Source: an uncultured Pseudomonadales bacterium (GTDB taxonomy: Bacteria; Pseudomonadota; Gammaproteobacteria; Pseudomonadales; IMCC2047). From it: a stretch of 5,930 bases of DNA. The DNA lies in assembly GCA_947258895.1 (NCBI GenBank), contig CAMYKE010000359.1:1-5930 (forward strand), written 5' to 3'. Each line of letters starts with the position of its first letter. The stretch's first letter is position 1. Under the pieces are notes generated by a model, which saw nothing but the letters and a program-made list of their open reading frames with translations, had not been told where the DNA came from and made no database searches. Below, piece by piece: positions 4,472 through 5,930 of this stretch. The position numbers and the translations under genes were made by a program.

Positions 4472-5376
4472 TTATCTCCCTGGCTGAATTAACTGCGATG
4501 GTTCAACCACCGATTGCACCGGTGGATGCTTGTCGCGGCCGTACGCTCGCAACACCTTGCGGATATAATTCTGTGTCTCCCGATATGGCGGTACGCCCAG
4601 GTATCTCTCCACAGCGCGCTCGCCGGCGTTGTAGCCCGCCAGCGCCAGATGCAGGTCTCCACGAAAAAAGGATAATAGCCAGCGCATATAAGCCATCCCG
4701 CCATGCAGGTTCTGCAACGGATCCGATCTTTCTCTGACCCCGAATCGGGCCGCCGTCGATGGAATCAGCTGCATCAGTCCCAGTGCATTCTTCGATGAAC
4801 GGGCTCTGGGGTTAAAATTCGATTCCGTCTGAATAATCGCGAGTATCAGGTTGGGATCCAGACCGTAGTCGGGCGCCAACTCGCGCACCCAGATTGCTAT
4901 TTGTTTGCGCTCGGGAGATTCCAGATTCAAGCCTGCGCCCCGGTCTCGACGAGGCAGAGATGCGATGGCATAAGCGTCAAAGCGGCTTTCATAGGTACAT
5001 CTCGGCTTTCTGCGAACCACCGGTTCGCCGATAAAAGCGAGAAACCTGCGCGCAGTCATATCGCCATTGGCCGAAGCCACCGTCAACCAGGCAGCAGCGA
5101 GATCTGTGTCCCGGGGGGCGCCCCGACCATTCGCATACATCCAGGCAAGCCGCCGCTGGGCCGGAAGATAACCGAGCCGGGCGGCCGCGCAATACAACCG
5201 CCGGGAGAGGCGAGGTGGGTTAGTTCCTCGGGATCGGGATCGGTCAGCAGCACCTGCCAGTCTAGTATCGGAGTGGTACCTTGCACGGGTGGGACACTAA
5301 AACAGGAAAGCAGGGCAAGAAACAGAAATGCCCTGCTCCTGGTGAAGTGCCCGGAATTAGCCCCATACGTAGTCAT
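4472..5376 (-). pseudogene. Exported Sel1-repeat/SLT lytic transglycosylase, single-base frameshift
   Basis: A lytic transglycosylase cleaves peptidoglycan glycan strands to 1,6-anhydromuramyl ends. From the ATG at 5376: a signal peptide with hydrophobic core AFLFLALLSCFSVPP (residues 16-30; LLSC could be a lipobox), a Sel1-type repeat region, and a C-terminal SLT domain. The SLT domain has IIQTESNFNP with catalytic Glu, ALGLMQLIPSTAARFGV, AGYNAGERAV and PPYRETQNYIRKV. The N-terminal frame runs out of register at about codon 59. The Sel1 and SLT part (LYCAAARLGYLPAQRRLAWM onward) lies in the adjacent frame. One base is missing in the CCCGGCGG run near 5195-5203. Restored, the protein is 301 residues with catalytic Glu185. 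The start overlaps the upstream gene's stop (ATGA), implying coupled translation. The lesion may be real or a sequencing error; the SLT domain itself is intact. Confidence 0.85.
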
Positions 5377-5930
5377 ATCGGAAAAAACTCAATGGGTATC
5401 CTGGTGGTGACAACTGCTACTCCCGGCTTGTCGCCAAAATCTATGCGCTGAAGGAGTGCTATCAGTTGCCGTTCCAGCCCGAGTGATCCCACTTCATTGC
5501 TGACAGTACTACAGCGGGTAACCTTGCCAGAAGGTGCAATGGTAATGCTCATGACTATCTTGCCCTGCAAAGTGGCATCCTGGCGCAATTCGCGATTATA
5601 GAGTGTATATATGGCGCCCTTGTTGCGGTCCAATATCTCCTGTATCTCTTCTTCGCTACGCACTGCTGAAGGAGGAGCAGATATCCGTCCGCTTGCTGCT
5701 CCGCCGCCAGGGCTACTGTAATCTTGCTGTCTGTCGACCCTTTCCGGTAAGCCGGTCGCGCCAAGAACAGACTGGTGTTCGACACCAAGTTCAATCCCTT
5801 TACTAACTCGGCTCAGGTTTGCTGTTAGCAAAGCGGGTTGGGGTGGAATTGCGTTAACCTCGTCGGCCGCGCCTTCTCGACTCGTTCTGGTGTCGGTCTT
5901 CGGTGCCGTTGAATGCAGTTCGGCAAGCGC
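5373..5930 (-). CDS. AgmX/PglI (TonB-like) C-terminal domain protein, 5' end outside window
   Basis: The frame is open from the window edge at 5930 to the TGA at 5373 (185 visible residues), so the N terminus is missing. The TTG at 5831 is internal and not a convincing start. The visible first 90 residues are low-complexity and proline/glycine-rich (for example PGGGAASGRISAPP), a likely periplasmic linker. From about residue 91, RSEEEIQEILDRNKGAIYTL followed by GKIVMSITIAPSGKVTRCS and the ending TRIPIEFFPI match the AgmX/PglI C-terminal domain, related to TonB C-terminal domains. In relatives the unseen N terminus usually holds one membrane anchor. The stop overlaps the transglycosylase start by ATGA, so both are probably in one operon serving the envelope. 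The exact role is unknown. Confidence 0.8.
   Translation of the reverse strand, partial: ALAELHSTAPKTDTRTSREGAADEVNAIPPQPALLTANLSRVSKGIELGVEHQSVLGATGLPERVDRQQDYSSPGGGAASGRISAPPSAVRSEEEIQEILDRNKGAIYTLYNRELRQDATLQGKIVMSITIAPSGKVTRCSTVSNEVGSLGLERQLIALLQRIDFGDKPGVAVVTTRIPIEFFPI

Noticed and set aside
4901..5410. 169-residue plus-strand ORF
   Set aside because: Lies antisense to the transglycosylase, whose SLT motifs and signal peptide are clear. It is open because of high GC content.

Overview
The window looks like the end of a decayed, laterally acquired island next to gammaproteobacterial core chromosome. The evidence is a tRNA-Arg 3' fragment with an encoded CCA at 3462-3506, AT-rich toxin-antitoxin, Fic and repeat sequence to its left, and a GC-rich cell-envelope operon at the far right. 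No species marker is present, so the host call (Gammaproteobacteria, probably environmental) is inference.

Left part, 1-1800. Two type II toxin-antitoxin operons lie in tandem on the minus strand, hicA-hicB (1762-1193) then brnT-brnA (876-369). They are arranged like integron gene cassettes: the hicB stop is followed within 10 nt by a convincing attC-like site (1186-1103). The core of that site has been split by a 157-bp element with terminal inverted repeats (946-1102). A shorter, degenerate attC-like site follows brnA. hicA carries a one-base deletion, so only its antitoxin is intact; brnTA looks intact. Both operons have a -10 box only 7-8 nt before the toxin ATG, suggesting leaderless mRNAs.

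Middle part, 1800-3461. Hairpin-forming repeats with exact 70-bp periodicity (1888-2060) precede a broken fic gene. Its N-terminal start (2132-2200) and its catalytic part (2437-3192) are separated by about 235 bp of unrelated sequence, which removes the segment where the inhibitory helix would lie.

Boundary and right part, 3462-5930. The tRNA-Arg 3' fragment is what remains on the distal side of an element integrated into a tRNA gene, which puts the island to its left and original host DNA to its right. Right of it is a small multi-pass membrane protein gene interrupted by an amber codon, then half of an attC-like site, then a short IS91-type transposase remnant. From 5930 to 4472 on the minus strand runs a two-gene operon: an AgmX/PglI (TonB-like) domain protein, cut by the window edge, overlapping by ATGA a Sel1-repeat plus SLT lytic transglycosylase gene that has a single-base frameshift.

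Several genes are broken (hicA, fic, the membrane protein, the transglycosylase). Two of the lesions are single-base deletions beside short C/G runs, so real decay and sequencing or assembly error should both be kept in mind.
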